From Schistocerca nitens (lineage: Eukaryota; Arthropoda; Insecta; Orthoptera; Acrididae): a DNA stretch of 64,000 nucleotides. Under the pieces are notes generated by a model. It was not told the DNA's origin. It ran no database searches and saw only the letters and a list, made by a program, of their open reading frames with translations. Position numbers and translations under genes: made by a program. The DNA lies in assembly GCF_023898315.1 (NCBI RefSeq), contig NC_064621.1, positions 13,762,501-13,826,500 on the forward strand, given 5' to 3'. This document shows, piece by piece, positions 1 through 13,296 of this stretch; position 1 is the first letter of the stretch; every line of letters begins with the position of its first letter.

Positions 1-3000
1 CAGTAAAACAGCTGTGGTGCATCGGAATCTAATACTGCTCTCCCAGGAAAGGCTAAAAGCACAATCTCAAAGATGAGTTACTTTTGTTATAATTAAGTCG
101 GCATTGTGCCTTTTGTATTCAATCCCGATGCAATTTCTGTGTTTCATCGTCAATTTGAAAGCCAAGTGATACAGTCAAACTGCTGCGGTGCATCGGAATC
201 TTATACTGCTCTCCCAGGAAAGGCTCAGAGCTCAAACTCATAGATGAGTAACTTTTCCTATAGTTAAGACGGCATTGTGCCTTTTGTACTCAATCCCGAT
301 GCAATTTCTGCGTTTCATCACCAATTTGAAAGCCAAGGGATACAGTAAAACTGCTGTGGTGCATCGGAATCTAATACTGCTCTCCCAGGAAAGGCTCAAA
401 GCACAAACTCATAGATAAGTTACCTTTCTTTTAATTAAGTCGGCATTGTGCCTTTTGTATTCGATCCCGATGCTATTTCTGTGTTTCATCGTCAATTTGA
501 TGGCCAAGGGATACAGTAAATCTGCGGTGGTGCATCGGAATCTAATACTGCTCTCACAGGAAAAACTCAAAGCACAAACTCATAGATGAGTTACTTTTCT
601 GATAGTTAAGTCGCTATTGTGCCATTTTTATTCAATCCCGATGCAATTTCTGTGTTTCATCGTCAATTTGAAAGCCAAGGGATACAGTAAAACTGTTGGG
701 GTGCATCGGAATCTAATACTGCTCTCCCAGGAAAGGCTAAAAGCACAAACTCATAGATGAGTTACTTTTCTTGTAGTTAAGTCGGCATTGTGCCTTTTGT
801 ATTCAATCCCGATGCAATTTCTGTGTTACATCGTCAATTTGAAAGCCAAGTGATCCACTAAAACTGCTTTGGTGCGTCGGAATCTAATACTGCTCTCCCA
901 GGAAAGGCTAAAAGCTCAAATTCATAGATGAGTTACTTTTCTTATAGTTAAGGCGGCATTGTGCCTTTTCTATCCAACCCCGATGCAATTTCTGTGTTTC
1001 ATCGTCAATTTGAAAGCCAAGGGATACAGTAAAACTGCTGCGGTGCATCGGAATCTCATACTGCTCTCCCAGGAAAGGCTCAAAGCACAAACTCATAGAT
1101 GAGTAACTTTTCCTATAGTTAAGTTGGCATTGTGCCTTTTGTACTCAACCCCGATGCAATTTCTGCGTTTCATCTTCAATTTGAAAGTCAAGGGATACAG
1201 TAAAACTGCGGTGTTGCATCGGAATCTAATACTGCTCTCCCAGGAAAGGCTAAAAGCACAATCTCATAGATGAGTTACTTTTGTTATAGTTAAGTCGGCA
1301 TTGTGCCTTTTGTATTCGATCCCGATGCTATTTCTGTGTTTCATCGTCAATTTGAAGGTCAAGGGATACAGTAAAACTGCGGTGGTGCATCGGAATCTAA
1401 TACTGCTCTCCCAGGAAAGGCTCAAAGTACAAACTCACAGATGAGTTACCCTTCTTATAGTTAAGTCGGCATTGAGCCTTTTGTATTCGATCCCGATGCT
1501 ATTTCTGTGGTTCATCGTCAATTTGAAGGCCAAGGGATACAGTAAAACTGCTGCGGTGCATTGGAATCCAATACTGCTCTCCCAGGAAAGGCTCAAAGCA
1601 CAAACTCATAGATTAGTAACTTTTCCTATAGTTAAGACGGCATTGTGCCTTTTGTATTCAAGCCCGATGCAATTTTTGTGTTTCATCGTCAATTTGAAAG
1701 CCAAGGGATACAGTAAATCTGCTGTGGTGCATCGGAATCTAATACTGCTCTCCCAGGATAGCCTCAAAGCACAAACTCATAGATGAGTTACTTTTCTTAT
1801 AATTAAGTCGGTATTGTACATTGTATTTAATCCCGATGCAGTTTCTATGTTTCATCGTCAATTTGAAGGCCAAGGGATACAGTAAAACTGCTGCGGTGCA
1901 TTGGTATCCAATACTGCTCTCCCAGGAAAGGCTCACAGCACAAACTCATAGATGAGTTACCCTTCTTATAGTTAAGTCGGCATTGAGCCTTTTGTATTCG
2001 ATCCCGATGCTATTTCTGTGTTTCATCGTCAATTTGAAGGCCAAGGGATACAGTAAAACTGCCGTGGTGCATCGGAATCTAATAGTGCTCTCCCAGGAAA
2101 GGTCAAAGCACAAACTCATAGATGAGTTACTTTTCTTATAGTTAAGTCGGCATTGTGCCTTTTGTACTCAATCCCGATGCAATTTCTGTGTTTCATCGTT
2201 AATTTGAAAGCCAAGGGATACAGTAAAACTGCTGCGGTGCATCGGAATCTACTACTGCTCTCACAGGAAAGGCTCAAAGCACAAACTCATAGATGAGTTA
2301 CTTTTCTTATAGTTAAGTCGGCATTGTGCCATTTTTATTCAATCCCGATGCAATTTCTGTGTATCATCGTCAATTTGAAAGCAAAGGGATACAGTAAAAC
2401 TGCTGTGGTGTATCGGAATCTAACACTGCTCTCCCAGGAAAGGCTCAAGGCGCAAACTCGTAGATGAGTTACTTTTCTTATAGTTAAGTCGGCATTGTGC
2501 CTTTTGTATTCAATCCCGATGCAATTTCTGTGTTTCATCGTCAATTTGAAAGCCGAGGGATACAGTAAATTTGCTGTGGTGCATCGGAATCTAATACTGC
2601 TCTCCCAGGAAAGGCTCAAAGCACAAACTAATAGATGAGTTACCTTTCTTTTAGTTAGGTCGGCATTGTGAATTTTGTATTCAATCCCAATGCAATTTCT
2701 GTGTTTCATCGTCAATTTGAAAGCCAAGGGATACAGTGAAACCGTTGTGGTACATCGGAATCTAATACTGCTCTCCCAGGAAGGGCTCAAACACAAACTC
2801 AAAGATGAGTTACTTTTCTTATAGTTCAGTCGGCATTGTGCCTTTTGTATTCAATCCCAATGCAATTTCTGTGTTTCATCGTCAATTTGAAAGCCAAGGG
2901 ATACAGTTAATGTGTTGTGGTGCATCGGAATCCAATACTGCTCTCCCATGAAAGCCTCAAAGCACAAACTCATAAATGAGTTACTTTTCTTATATTTAAG

Positions 3001-4100
3001 TCTGCATTGTGCCGTTTGCATTCAATCCCGATGCAATTTCTGTGTTTCATCGTCAATTTGAAAGCCAAGGGATACAGTAAATATGCTGTGGTGCATCGGA
3101 ATCTAATACTGCTCTCCCAGATAGGCTCAAAGCACAAACTCATAGATGAGTTACTTTTCTTATAATTAAGTCGGTATTGTACATTGTATTTAATCCCGAT
3201 GCAGTTCTGTGTTTCATCGTCAATTTGAAAGCCAAGGGATACAGTACAACTGCTGTGGTGCATCGGAATCTAATACTGCTCTCCCAGGAAAGGCTCAAAG
3301 CACAAACTCATAGATGAGTTACTTTTGTAATAGTTAAGTCGGCATTGTGCCTTTTGTATTCAATCCCGATGCAATTTCTGTGTTTCATCGTCAATTTGAA
3401 AGCAAAGTGATCCAGTAAAACAGCTGTGGTGCATCGGAATCTAATATTGCTCTCCCAGGAAAGGCTAAAAGCACAATCTCATAGATGAGTTACTTTTCTT
3501 ATGGTTAAGTCGGCATTGTGCCTTTTGTATTCAATCCCGATGCAATTTCTGCGTTTAATCGTCAATTTGAAAGCCACGTGATACAGTCAAACTGCTCCTG
3601 TGCATCGGAATCTTATACTGCTCTCCCAGGAAAGGCTCAAAGCTCAAACTCATAGATGAGTAACTTTTCCTATAGTTAAGACGGCATTGTGCCTTTTGTA
3701 CTCAACCCCCATGCAATTTCTGCGTTTCATCACCAATTTGAAAGCCAAGGGATACAGTAAAACTGCTGTGGTGCATCGGAATCTAATACTGCTCTCCCAG
3801 GAAAGGCTCAAAGCACAAACTCATAGATAAGTTACCTTTCTTATAATTAAGTCGGCATTGTGCCTTTTGTATTCGATCCCGATGCTATTTCTGTGTTTCA
3901 TCGTCAATTTGATGGCCAAGGGATACAGTAAAACTGCGGTGGTGCATCGGAATCTAATACCGCTCTCACAAGAAAAACTCAAAGCACAAACTCATAGATG
4001 AGTTACTTTTCTGATAGTTAAGTCGCTATTGTGCCATTTGTATTCGATCCCGATGCAATTTCTGTGTTTCATCGTCAATTTGAAAGCCAAGGGATACAGT
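1..4100. repeat. Higher-order repeat copy A1
   Basis: Matches 7167-11437 nearly base for base. The offset is 7166 up to about base 1200 and 7337 beyond about 1201, because the right copy holds one more monomer. Shared markers include GTTGGGGTGCATCGG, GTTACATCG, TTTCTATCCAACCCC and GTGGTTCATCG. The match decays after about 4045. Confidence 0.88.
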
Positions 4101-4162
4101 AAAACAGCTGTGGTGCATCGGAAACTAATACTGCTCTCCCAGGAATCGCTCAAAGCACAAAC

Positions 4163-4690
4163 TCATAGATGAGTTACTTTTGTTATAGTTAAGTCGGCAT
4201 TGTGCCTTTTGTATTCAATCCCAATGCAATTTCTGTGTTTCATCGTCAATTTGAAAGCCAAGGGATACAGTAAATATGCTGTGGTGCATCGGAATCTAAT
4301 ACTGCTCTCCCAGATAGGCTCAAAGCACAAACTCATAGATGAGTTACTTTTCTTATAATGAAGTCGGTATTGTACATTGTATTTAATCCCGATGCAGTTT
4401 CTGTGTTTCATCGTCAATTTGAAAGCCAAGGGATACAGTACAACTGCTGTGGTGCATCGGAATCTAATACTGCTCTCCCAGGAAAGGCTCAAAGCACAAA
4501 CTCATAGATGAGTTACTTTTGTAATAGTTAAGTCGGCATTGTGCCTTTTGTATTCAATCCCGATGCAATTTCTGCGTTTCATCGTCAATTTGAAAGCAAA
4601 GTGATCCAGTAAAACAGCTGTGGTGCATCGGAATCTAATACTGCTCTCCCAGGAAAGGCTAAAAGCACAATCTCAAAGATGAGTTACTTT
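4163..4690. repeat. Three-monomer block repeated at 6723-7250
   Basis: The offset is about 2560, near 15 monomers. Both copies carry the order TAAATATGCTGTGG, CTCCCAGATAGGC, GTACATTGTATTTAATCCC and GCAAAGTGATCCAG. Confidence 0.75.
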
Positions 4691-7166
4691 TCTCATAATG
4701 AAGTCGGCATTGTGCGTTTTGTATTCAACCCCGATGCAATTTCTGTGTTTCATCGTCAATTTGAAAGCCAAGGGATACAGTAAAACTGCTGCGGTGCATC
4801 GGAATCTTATACTGCTCTCCCAGGAAAGGCTCAAAGCACAAACTCTTAGATGAGTAACTTTTCCTGTAGTTAAGTTGGCATTGTGCCTTTTGTACTCAAC
4901 CCCGATGCAATTTCTGCGTTTCATCTTCAATTTGAAAGCCAATAGATACAGTAAAACTGCTGTGGAGCATCGGAATCTAATACTGCTCTCCCAGGAAAGG
5001 CTCAAAGCACAAACTCATAGATGAGTTACTTTTCTTATAGTTAAGTCGGCATTGTGCCTTTTGTATTCAATCCCGATGCAATTTTCATGTTTCATCGTCA
5101 ATTTGAAAGCCAAGTGATCCAGCAAAACAGCTTTGGTGCATCGGAATCTAATACTGCTCTCCCAGGAAAGGCTAAAAGCACAAATTCATAGACGAGTTAC
5201 TTTTCTTATAGTTAAGTCGGCATTGTGCCTTTTGTATTCAACCCCGATGCAATTTCTGTGTTTCATCGTCAATTTGAAAGCCAAGGGATACAGTAAAACT
5301 GCTGCGGTGCATCGGAATCTTATACTGCTCTCCAAGGAAAGACTCAAAGCACAAACTCATAGATGAGTAACTTTTGTTATAGTTAAGTCGGCATTGTGCC
5401 TTTTGTATTCGATCCCGATGCTATTTCTGTGTTTCATCGTCAATTAGAAGGCCAAGGGATACAGTAAAACTGCGGTGGTGCATCGGAATCTAATACTGCT
5501 CTCCCAGGAAAGGCTCAAAGCACAAATTCATAGATGAGTTACCCTTCTTATAGTTAAGTCGGCATTGAGCCTTTTGTATTCGACCCCGATGCTATTTATG
5601 TGTTTCATCGTCAATTTGAAGGCCAAGGGATACAGTAAAACTGCCGTGGTGCATCGGAATCTAATACTGCTCTCGCAGGAAAGGCTAAAAGCACAATCTC
5701 ATAGATGAGTTACTTTTCTTATAGTTAAGTCGGCATTGTGCCTTTTGTACTCAATCCCGATGCAATTTCTGTGTTTCATCGTCAATTTGAAAGCCGAGGG
5801 ATACAGTAAATTTGCTGTGGTGCATCGGAATCTAATACTGCTCTCCCAGGAAAGTCTCAAAGCACAAACTAATAGATGAGTTACTTTTCTTATAATTAAG
5901 TCGGTATTGTACATTGTATTTAATCCCGATGCAGTTCCTGTGTTTCATCGTCAATTTGAAAGCCAAGGGATACAGTAAAATTGCTGCGGTGCATTGGAAT
6001 CCAATACTGCTCTCCCAGGAAAGGCTCAAAGCACAAACTCATAGATGAGTTACCCTTCTTATAGTTAAGTCGGCATTGAGCCTTATGTAATCGATCCCGA
6101 TGCTATTTCTGTGTTTCATCGTCAATTTGAAGGCCAAGGGATACAGTAAAACTGCAGCGGTGCATCGGAATCTAATACTGCTCTCACAGGAAAGGCTCAA
6201 AGCACAAACTCATAGATGAGTTACTTTTCTTATAGTTAAGTCGGCATTGTGCCATTTTTATTCAATCCCGATGCAATTTCTGTGTATCATCGTCAATTTG
6301 AAAGCCAAGGGCTACAGTAAAACTGCTGTGGTGCATCGGAATCTAACACTGCTCTCCCAGGAAAGGCTCAAGGCGCAAACTCATAGATGAGTTACTTTTC
6401 TTATAGTTAAGTCGGCATTGTGCATTTTGTATTCAATCCCGATGCAATTTCTGTGTTTCATCGTCAATTTGAAAGCCGAGGGATACAGTAAAACAGCTTT
6501 GGTGCATCGGAAACTAATACTGCTCTCCCAGGAATGGCTCAAAGCACATACTCATAGATGAGTTACTTTTGTTATAGTTAAGTCGACATTGTGCCTTTTG
6601 TATTCAATCCCAATGCTATTTCTGTGTTTCATCGTCAATTTGAAAGCCAAGGGATACAGTAAATGTGTTGTGGTGCATCGGAATCCAATACAGCTCTCCC
6701 ATGAAAGGCTCAAAGCACAAACTCATAGATGAGTTACTTTTCTTATATTTAAGTCGGCATTGTGCCATTTGTATTCAATCCCGATGCAATTTCTGTGTTT
6801 CATCTTCAATTTGAAAGCCAAGGGATACAGTAAATATGCTGTGGAGCATCGGAATCTAATACTGCTCTCCCAGATAGGCTCAAAGCACAAACTCATAGAT
6901 GAGTTACTTTTCTTATAATTAAGTCGGTATTGTACATTGTATTTAATCCCGATGCAGTTTCTGTGTTTCATCGTCAATTTGAAAGCCAAGGGATACAGTA
7001 CTACTGCTGTGGTGCATCGGAATCTAATACTGCTCTCCCAGGAAAGGCTCAAAGCACAAACTCATAGATGAGTTACTTTTGTAATAGTTAAGTCGGCATT
7101 GTGCCTTTTGTATTCAATCCCGATGCAATTACTGCGTTTCATCGTCAATTTGAAAGCAAAGTGATC

Positions 7167-10100
7167 CAGTAAAACAGCTGTGGTGCATCGGAATCTAATA
7201 CTGCTCTCCCAGGAAAGGCTAAAAGCACAATCTCAAAGATGAGTTACTTTTGTTATAATTAAGTCGGCATTGTGCCTTTTGTATTCAATCCCGATGCAAT
7301 TTCTGTGTTTCATCGTCAATTTGAAAGCCAAGTGATACAGTCAAACTGCTGCGGTGCATCGGAATCTTATACTGCTCTCCCAGGAAAGGCTCAGAGCTCA
7401 AACTCATAGATGAGTAACTTTTCCTATAGTTAAGACGGCATTGTGCCTTTTGTACTCAATCCCGATGCAATTTCTGCGTTTCATCACCAATTTGAAAGCC
7501 AAGGGATACAGTAAAACTGCTGTGGTGCATCGGAATCTAATACTGCTCTCCCAGGAAAGGCTCAAAGCACAAACTCATAGATAAGTTACCTTTCTTTTAA
7601 TTAAGTCGGCATTGTGCCTTTTGTATTCGATCCCGATGCTATTTCTGTGTTTCATCGTCAATTTGATGGCCAAGGGATACAGTAAATCTGCGGTGGTGCA
7701 TCGGAATCTAATACTGCTCTCACAGGAAAAACTCAAAGCACAAACTCATAGATGAGTTACTTTTCTGATAGTTAAGTCGCTATTGTGCCATTTTTATTCA
7801 ATCCCGATGCAATTTCTGTGTTTCATCGTCAATTTGAAAGCCAAGGGATACAGTAAAACTGTTGGGGTGCATCGGAATCTAATACTGCTCTCCCAGGAAA
7901 GGCTAAAAGCACAAACTCATAGATGAGTTACTTTTCTTGTAGTTAAGTCGGCATTGTGCCTTTTGTATTCAATCCCGATGCAATTTCTGTGTTACATCGT
8001 CAATTTGAAAGCCAAGTGATCCACTAAAACTGCTTTGGTGCGTCGGAATCTAATACTGCTCTCCCAGGAAAGGCTAAAAGCTCAAATTCATAGATGAGTT
8101 ACTTTTCTTATAGTTAAGGCGGCATTGTGCCTTTTCTATCCAACCCCGATGCAATTTCTGTGTTTCATCGTCAATTTGAAAGCCAAGGGATACAGTAAAA
8201 CTGCTGCGGTGCATCGGAATCTCATACTGCTCTCCCAGGAAAGGCTCAAAGCACAAACTCATAGATGAGTAACTTTTCCTATAGTTAAGTTGGCATTGTG
8301 CCTTTTGTACTCAACCCCGATGCAATTTCTGCGTTTCATCTTCAATTTGAAAGTCAAGGGATACAGTAAAACTGCTGTGGAGCATCGGAATCTAATACTG
8401 CTCTCCCAGGAAAGGCTCAAAGCACAAACTCATAGATTAGTTACCTTTCTTATAATTAAGTCGGCATTGTGCCTTTTGTATTCGATCCCAATGCTATTTC
8501 TGTGTTTCATCGTCAATTTGAAGGCCAAGGGATACAGTAAAACTGCGGTGTTGCATCGGAATCTAATACTGCTCTCCCAGGAAAGGCTAAAAGCACAATC
8601 TCATAGATGAGTTACTTTTGTTATAGTTAAGTCGGCATTGTGCCTTTTGTATTCGATCCCGATGCTATTTCTGTGTTTCATCGTCAATTTGAAGGTCAAG
8701 GGATACAGTAAAACTGCGGTGGTGCATCGGAATCTAATACTGCTCTCCCAGGAAAGGCTCAAAGTACAAACTCACAGATGAGTTACCCTTCTTATAGTTA
8801 AGTCGGCATTGAGCCTTTTGTATTCGATCCCGATGCTATTTCTGTGGTTCATCGTCAATTTGAAGGCCAAGGGATACAGTAAAACTGCTGCGGTGCATTG
8901 GAATCCAATACTGCTCTCCCAGGAAAGGCTCAAAGCACAAACTCATAGATTAGTAACTTTTCCTATAGTTAAGACGGCATTGTGCCTTTTGTATTCAAGC
9001 CCGATGCAATTTTTGTGTTTCATCGTCAATTTGAAAGCCAAGGGATACAGTAAATCTGCTGTGGTGCATCGGAATCTAATACTGCTCTCCCAGGATAGCC
9101 TCAAAGCACAAACTCATAGATGAGTTACTTTTCTTATAATTAAGTCGGTATTGTACATTGTATTTAATCCCGATGCAGTTTCTATGTTTCATCGTCAATT
9201 TGAAGGCCAAGGGATACAGTAAAACTGCTGCGGTGCATTGGTATCCAATACTGCTCTCCCAGGAAAGGCTCACAGCACAAACTCATAGATGAGTTACCCT
9301 TCTTATAGTTAAGTCGGCATTGAGCCTTTTGTATTCGATCCCGATGCTATTTCTGTGTTTCATCGTCAATTTGAAGGCCAAGGGATACAGTAAAACTGCC
9401 GTGGTGCATCGGAATCTAATAGTGCTCTCCCAGGAAAGGTCAAAGCACAAACTCATAGATGAGTTACTTTTCTTATAGTTAAGTCGGCATTGTGCCTTTT
9501 GTACTCAATCCCGATGCAATTTCTGTGTTTCATCGTTAATTTGAAAGCCAAGGGATACAGTAAAACTGCTGCGGTGCATCGGAATCTACTACTGCTCTCA
9601 CAGGAAAGGCTCAAAGCACAAACTCATAGATGAGTTACTTTTCTTATAGTTAAGTCGGCATTGTGCCATTTTTATTCAATCCCGATGCAATTTCTGTGTA
9701 TCATCGTCAATTTGAAAGCCAAGGGATACAGTAAAACTGCTGTGGTGTATCGGAATCTAACACTGCTCTCCCAGGAAAGGCTCAAGGCGCAAACTCGTAG
9801 ATGAGTTACTTTTCTTATAGTTAAGTCGGCATTGTGCCTTTTGTATTCAATCCCGATGCAATTTCTGTGTTTCATCGTCAATTTGAAAGCCGAGGGATAC
9901 AGTAAATTTGCTGTGGTGCATCGGAATCTAATACTGCTCTCCCAGGAAAGGCTCAAAGCACAAACTAATAGATGAGTTACCTTTCTTTTAGTTAGGTCGG
10001 CATTGTGAATTTTGTATTCAATCCCAATGCAATTTCTGTGTTTCATCGTCAATTTGAAAGCCAAGGGATACAGTGAAACCGTTGTGGTACATCGGAATCT

Positions 10101-11437
10101 AATACTGCTCTCCCAGGAAGGGCTCAAACACAAACTCAAAGATGAGTTACTTTTCTTATAGTTCAGTCGGCATTGTGCCTTTTGTATTCAATCCCAATGC
10201 AATTTCTGTGTTTCATCGTCAATTTGAAAGCCAAGGGATACAGTTAATGTGTTGTGGTGCATCGGAATCCAATACTGCTCTCCCATGAAAGCCTCAAAGC
10301 ACAAACTCATAAATGAGTTACTTTTCTTATATTTAAGTCTGCATTGTGCCGTTTGCATTCAATCCCGATGCAATTTCTGTGTTTCATCGTCAATTTGAAA
10401 GCCAAGGGATACAGTAAATATGCTGTGGTGCATCGGAATCTAATACTGCTCTCCCAGATAGGCTCAAAGCACAAACTCATAGATGAGTTACTTTTCTTAT
10501 AATTAAGTCGGTATTGTACATTGTATTTAATCCCGATGCAGTTCTGTGTTTCATCGTCAATTTGAAAGCCAAGGGATACAGTACAACTGCTGTGGTGCAT
10601 CGGAATCTAATACTGCTCTCCCAGGAAAGGCTCAAAGCACAAACTCATAGATGAGTTACTTTTGTAATAGTTAAGTCGGCATTGTGCCTTTTGTATTCAA
10701 TCCCGATGCAATTTCTGTGTTTCATCGTCAATTTGAAAGCAAAGTGATCCAGTAAAACAGCTGTGGTGCATCGGAATCTAATATTGCTCTCCCAGGAAAG
10801 GCTAAAAGCACAATCTCATAGATGAGTTACTTTTCTTATGGTTAAGTCGGCATTGTGCCTTTTGTATTCAATCCCGATGCAATTTCTGCGTTTAATCGTC
10901 AATTTGAAAGCCACGTGATACAGTCAAACTGCTCCTGTGCATCGGAATCCTATACTGCTCTCCCAGGAAAGGCTCAAAGCTCAAACTCATAGATGAGTAA
11001 CTTTTCCTATAGTTAAGACGGCATTGTGCCTTTTGTACTCAACCCCCATGCAATTTCTGCGTTTCATCACCAATTTGAAAGCCAAGGGATACAGTAAAAC
11101 TGCTGTGGTGCATCGGAATCTAATACTGCTCTCCCAGGAAAGGCTCAAAGCACAAACTCATAGATAAGTTACCTTTCTTATAATTAAGTCGGCATTGTGC
11201 CTTTTGTATTCGATCCCGATGCTATTTCTGTGTTTCATCGTCAATTTGATGGCCAAGGGATACAGTAAAACTGCGGTGGTGCATCGGAATCTAATACCGC
11301 TCTCACAAGAAAAACTCAAAGCACAAACTCATAGATGAGTTACTTTTCTGATAGTTAAGTCGCTATTGTGCCATTTGTATTCAATCCCGATGCAATTTCT
11401 GTGTTTCTTCGTCAATTTGAAAGCCAAGGGATACAGT
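7167..11437. repeat. Higher-order repeat copy A2
   Basis: Right-hand partner of 1-4100, with an additional monomer at about 8367-8538 relative to it. Few single-base differences separate the two copies, for example GCAAAGGG at 2391 against GCCAAGGG here. Confidence 0.88.
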
Positions 11438-11632
11438 AAAACTGCGGTGGTGCATCGGAATCTAATACTGCTCTCCCAGGAATGGCTCAAGGCACAAACT
11501 CATAGATGAGTTACTTTCTTTTAGTAAAGTCGGCATTGTGCCTTTTGTATTCAATCCCGATGCATTTTCTGTGTTTCATCGTCAATTTGAAAGCCAAGTG
11601 ATCCAGTAAATTTGCTGTGGTGCATCGGAATC

Positions 11633-12883
11633 TAATACTGCTCTCCCAGGAAAGGCTAAAAGCACAAACTCATAGATGAGTTATTTTTCTTATAATTAAG
11701 TCGGCATTGTGCCTTTTGTATTCAATCCCGATGCAATTTCTGTGTTACATCGTCAATTTGAAAGCCAAGTGATCCAGTAAAACTGCTTTGGTGCATCGGA
11801 ATCTAATACTGCTCTCCCAGGAAAGGCTAAAAGCTCAAATTCATAGATGAGTTACTTTTCTTATAGTTAAGTCGGCATTGTGCCTTTTGTATTCAACCCC
11901 GATGCAATTTCTGTGTTTCATCGTCAATTTGAAAGCCAAGGGATACAGTAAAACTGCTGCGGTGCATCGGAATCTTATACTGCTCTCCCAGGAAAGGCTC
12001 AAAGCACAAACTCATAGATGAGTAACTTTTCCTATAGTTAAGTTGGCATTGTGCCTTTTGTACTCAACCCCGATGCAATTTCTGCGTTTCATCTTCAATT
12101 TGAAAGTCAAGGGATACAGTAAAACTGCTGTGGAGCATCGGAATCTAATACTGCTCTCCCAGGAAAGGCTCAAAGCACAAACTCATAGATTAGTTACCTT
12201 TCTTATAATTAAGTCAGCATTGTGCCTTTTGTATTCGATCCCAATGCTATTTCTGTGTTTCATCGTCAATTTGAAGGCCAAGGGATACAGTAAAACTGCG
12301 GTGTTGCATCGGAATCTAATACTGCTCTCCCAGGAAAGGCTAAAAGCACAATCTCATAGATGAGTTACTTTTGTTATAGTTAAGTCGGCATTGTGCCTTT
12401 TGTATTCGATCCCGATGCTATTTCTGTGTTTCATCGTCAATTTGAAGGTCAAGGGATACAGTAAAACTGCGGTGGTGCAGCGGAATCTAATACTGCTCTC
12501 TCAGGAAAGGCTCAAAGCACAAACTCATAGATGAGTTACCCTTCTTATAGTTAAGTCGGCATTGAGCCTTTTGTATTCCATCCCGATGCTATTTCTGTGT
12601 TTCATCGTCAATTTGAAGGCCAAGGGATACAGTAAAACTGCTGCGGTGCATTGGAATCCAATACTGCTCTCCCAGGAAAGGCTCAAAGCACAAACTCATA
12701 GATGAGTAACTTTTCCTATAGTTAAGACGGCATTGTGCCTTTTGTATTCAACCCCGATGCAATTTCTGTGTTTCATCGTCAATTTGAAAGCCAAGGGATA
12801 CAGTAAATCTGCTGTGGTGCATCGGAATCTAATACTGCTCTCCCAGGATAGGCTCAAAGCACAAACTCATAGATGAGTTACAA
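11633..12883. repeat. Higher-order repeat copy of 7880-9130
   Basis: The offset is 3753 (22 monomers minus 9 bases). Shared markers are GTTACATCGTC, AAGCTCAAATTCATAG and GGAGCATCGGAATC, then GCATTGGAATCC. The match breaks at about 12885, where ACAATTCTTACAG replaces ACTTTTCTTATAA. Confidence 0.82.
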
Positions 12884-13296
12884 TTCTTACAGTTAAGTCG
12901 GCATTGAGCCTTTTGTATTCAATCCCGATGCTATTTCTGTGTTTCATCGTCAATTTGAAGGCCAAGGGATACAGTAAAACTGCCGTGGTGCATCGGAATC
13001 TAATAGTGTTCTCCCAGGAAAGGCTCAATGCACAAACTCATAGATGAGTTACTTTTCTTATAGTTAAGTCGGCATTGTGCCTTTTGTACTCAATCCCGAT
13101 GCAATTTCTGTGTTTCATCGTCAATTTGAAAGCCAAGGGATACAGTAAAACTGCTGCGGTGCATCGGAATCTCATACTGCTCTCCCAGGAAAGGCTCAAA
13201 GCACAAACTCATAGATGAGTAACTTTTCTTATAATTAAGTCGGTATTGTACATTGTATTTAATCCCGATGCAGTTCTGTGTTTCATCGTCAATTTG

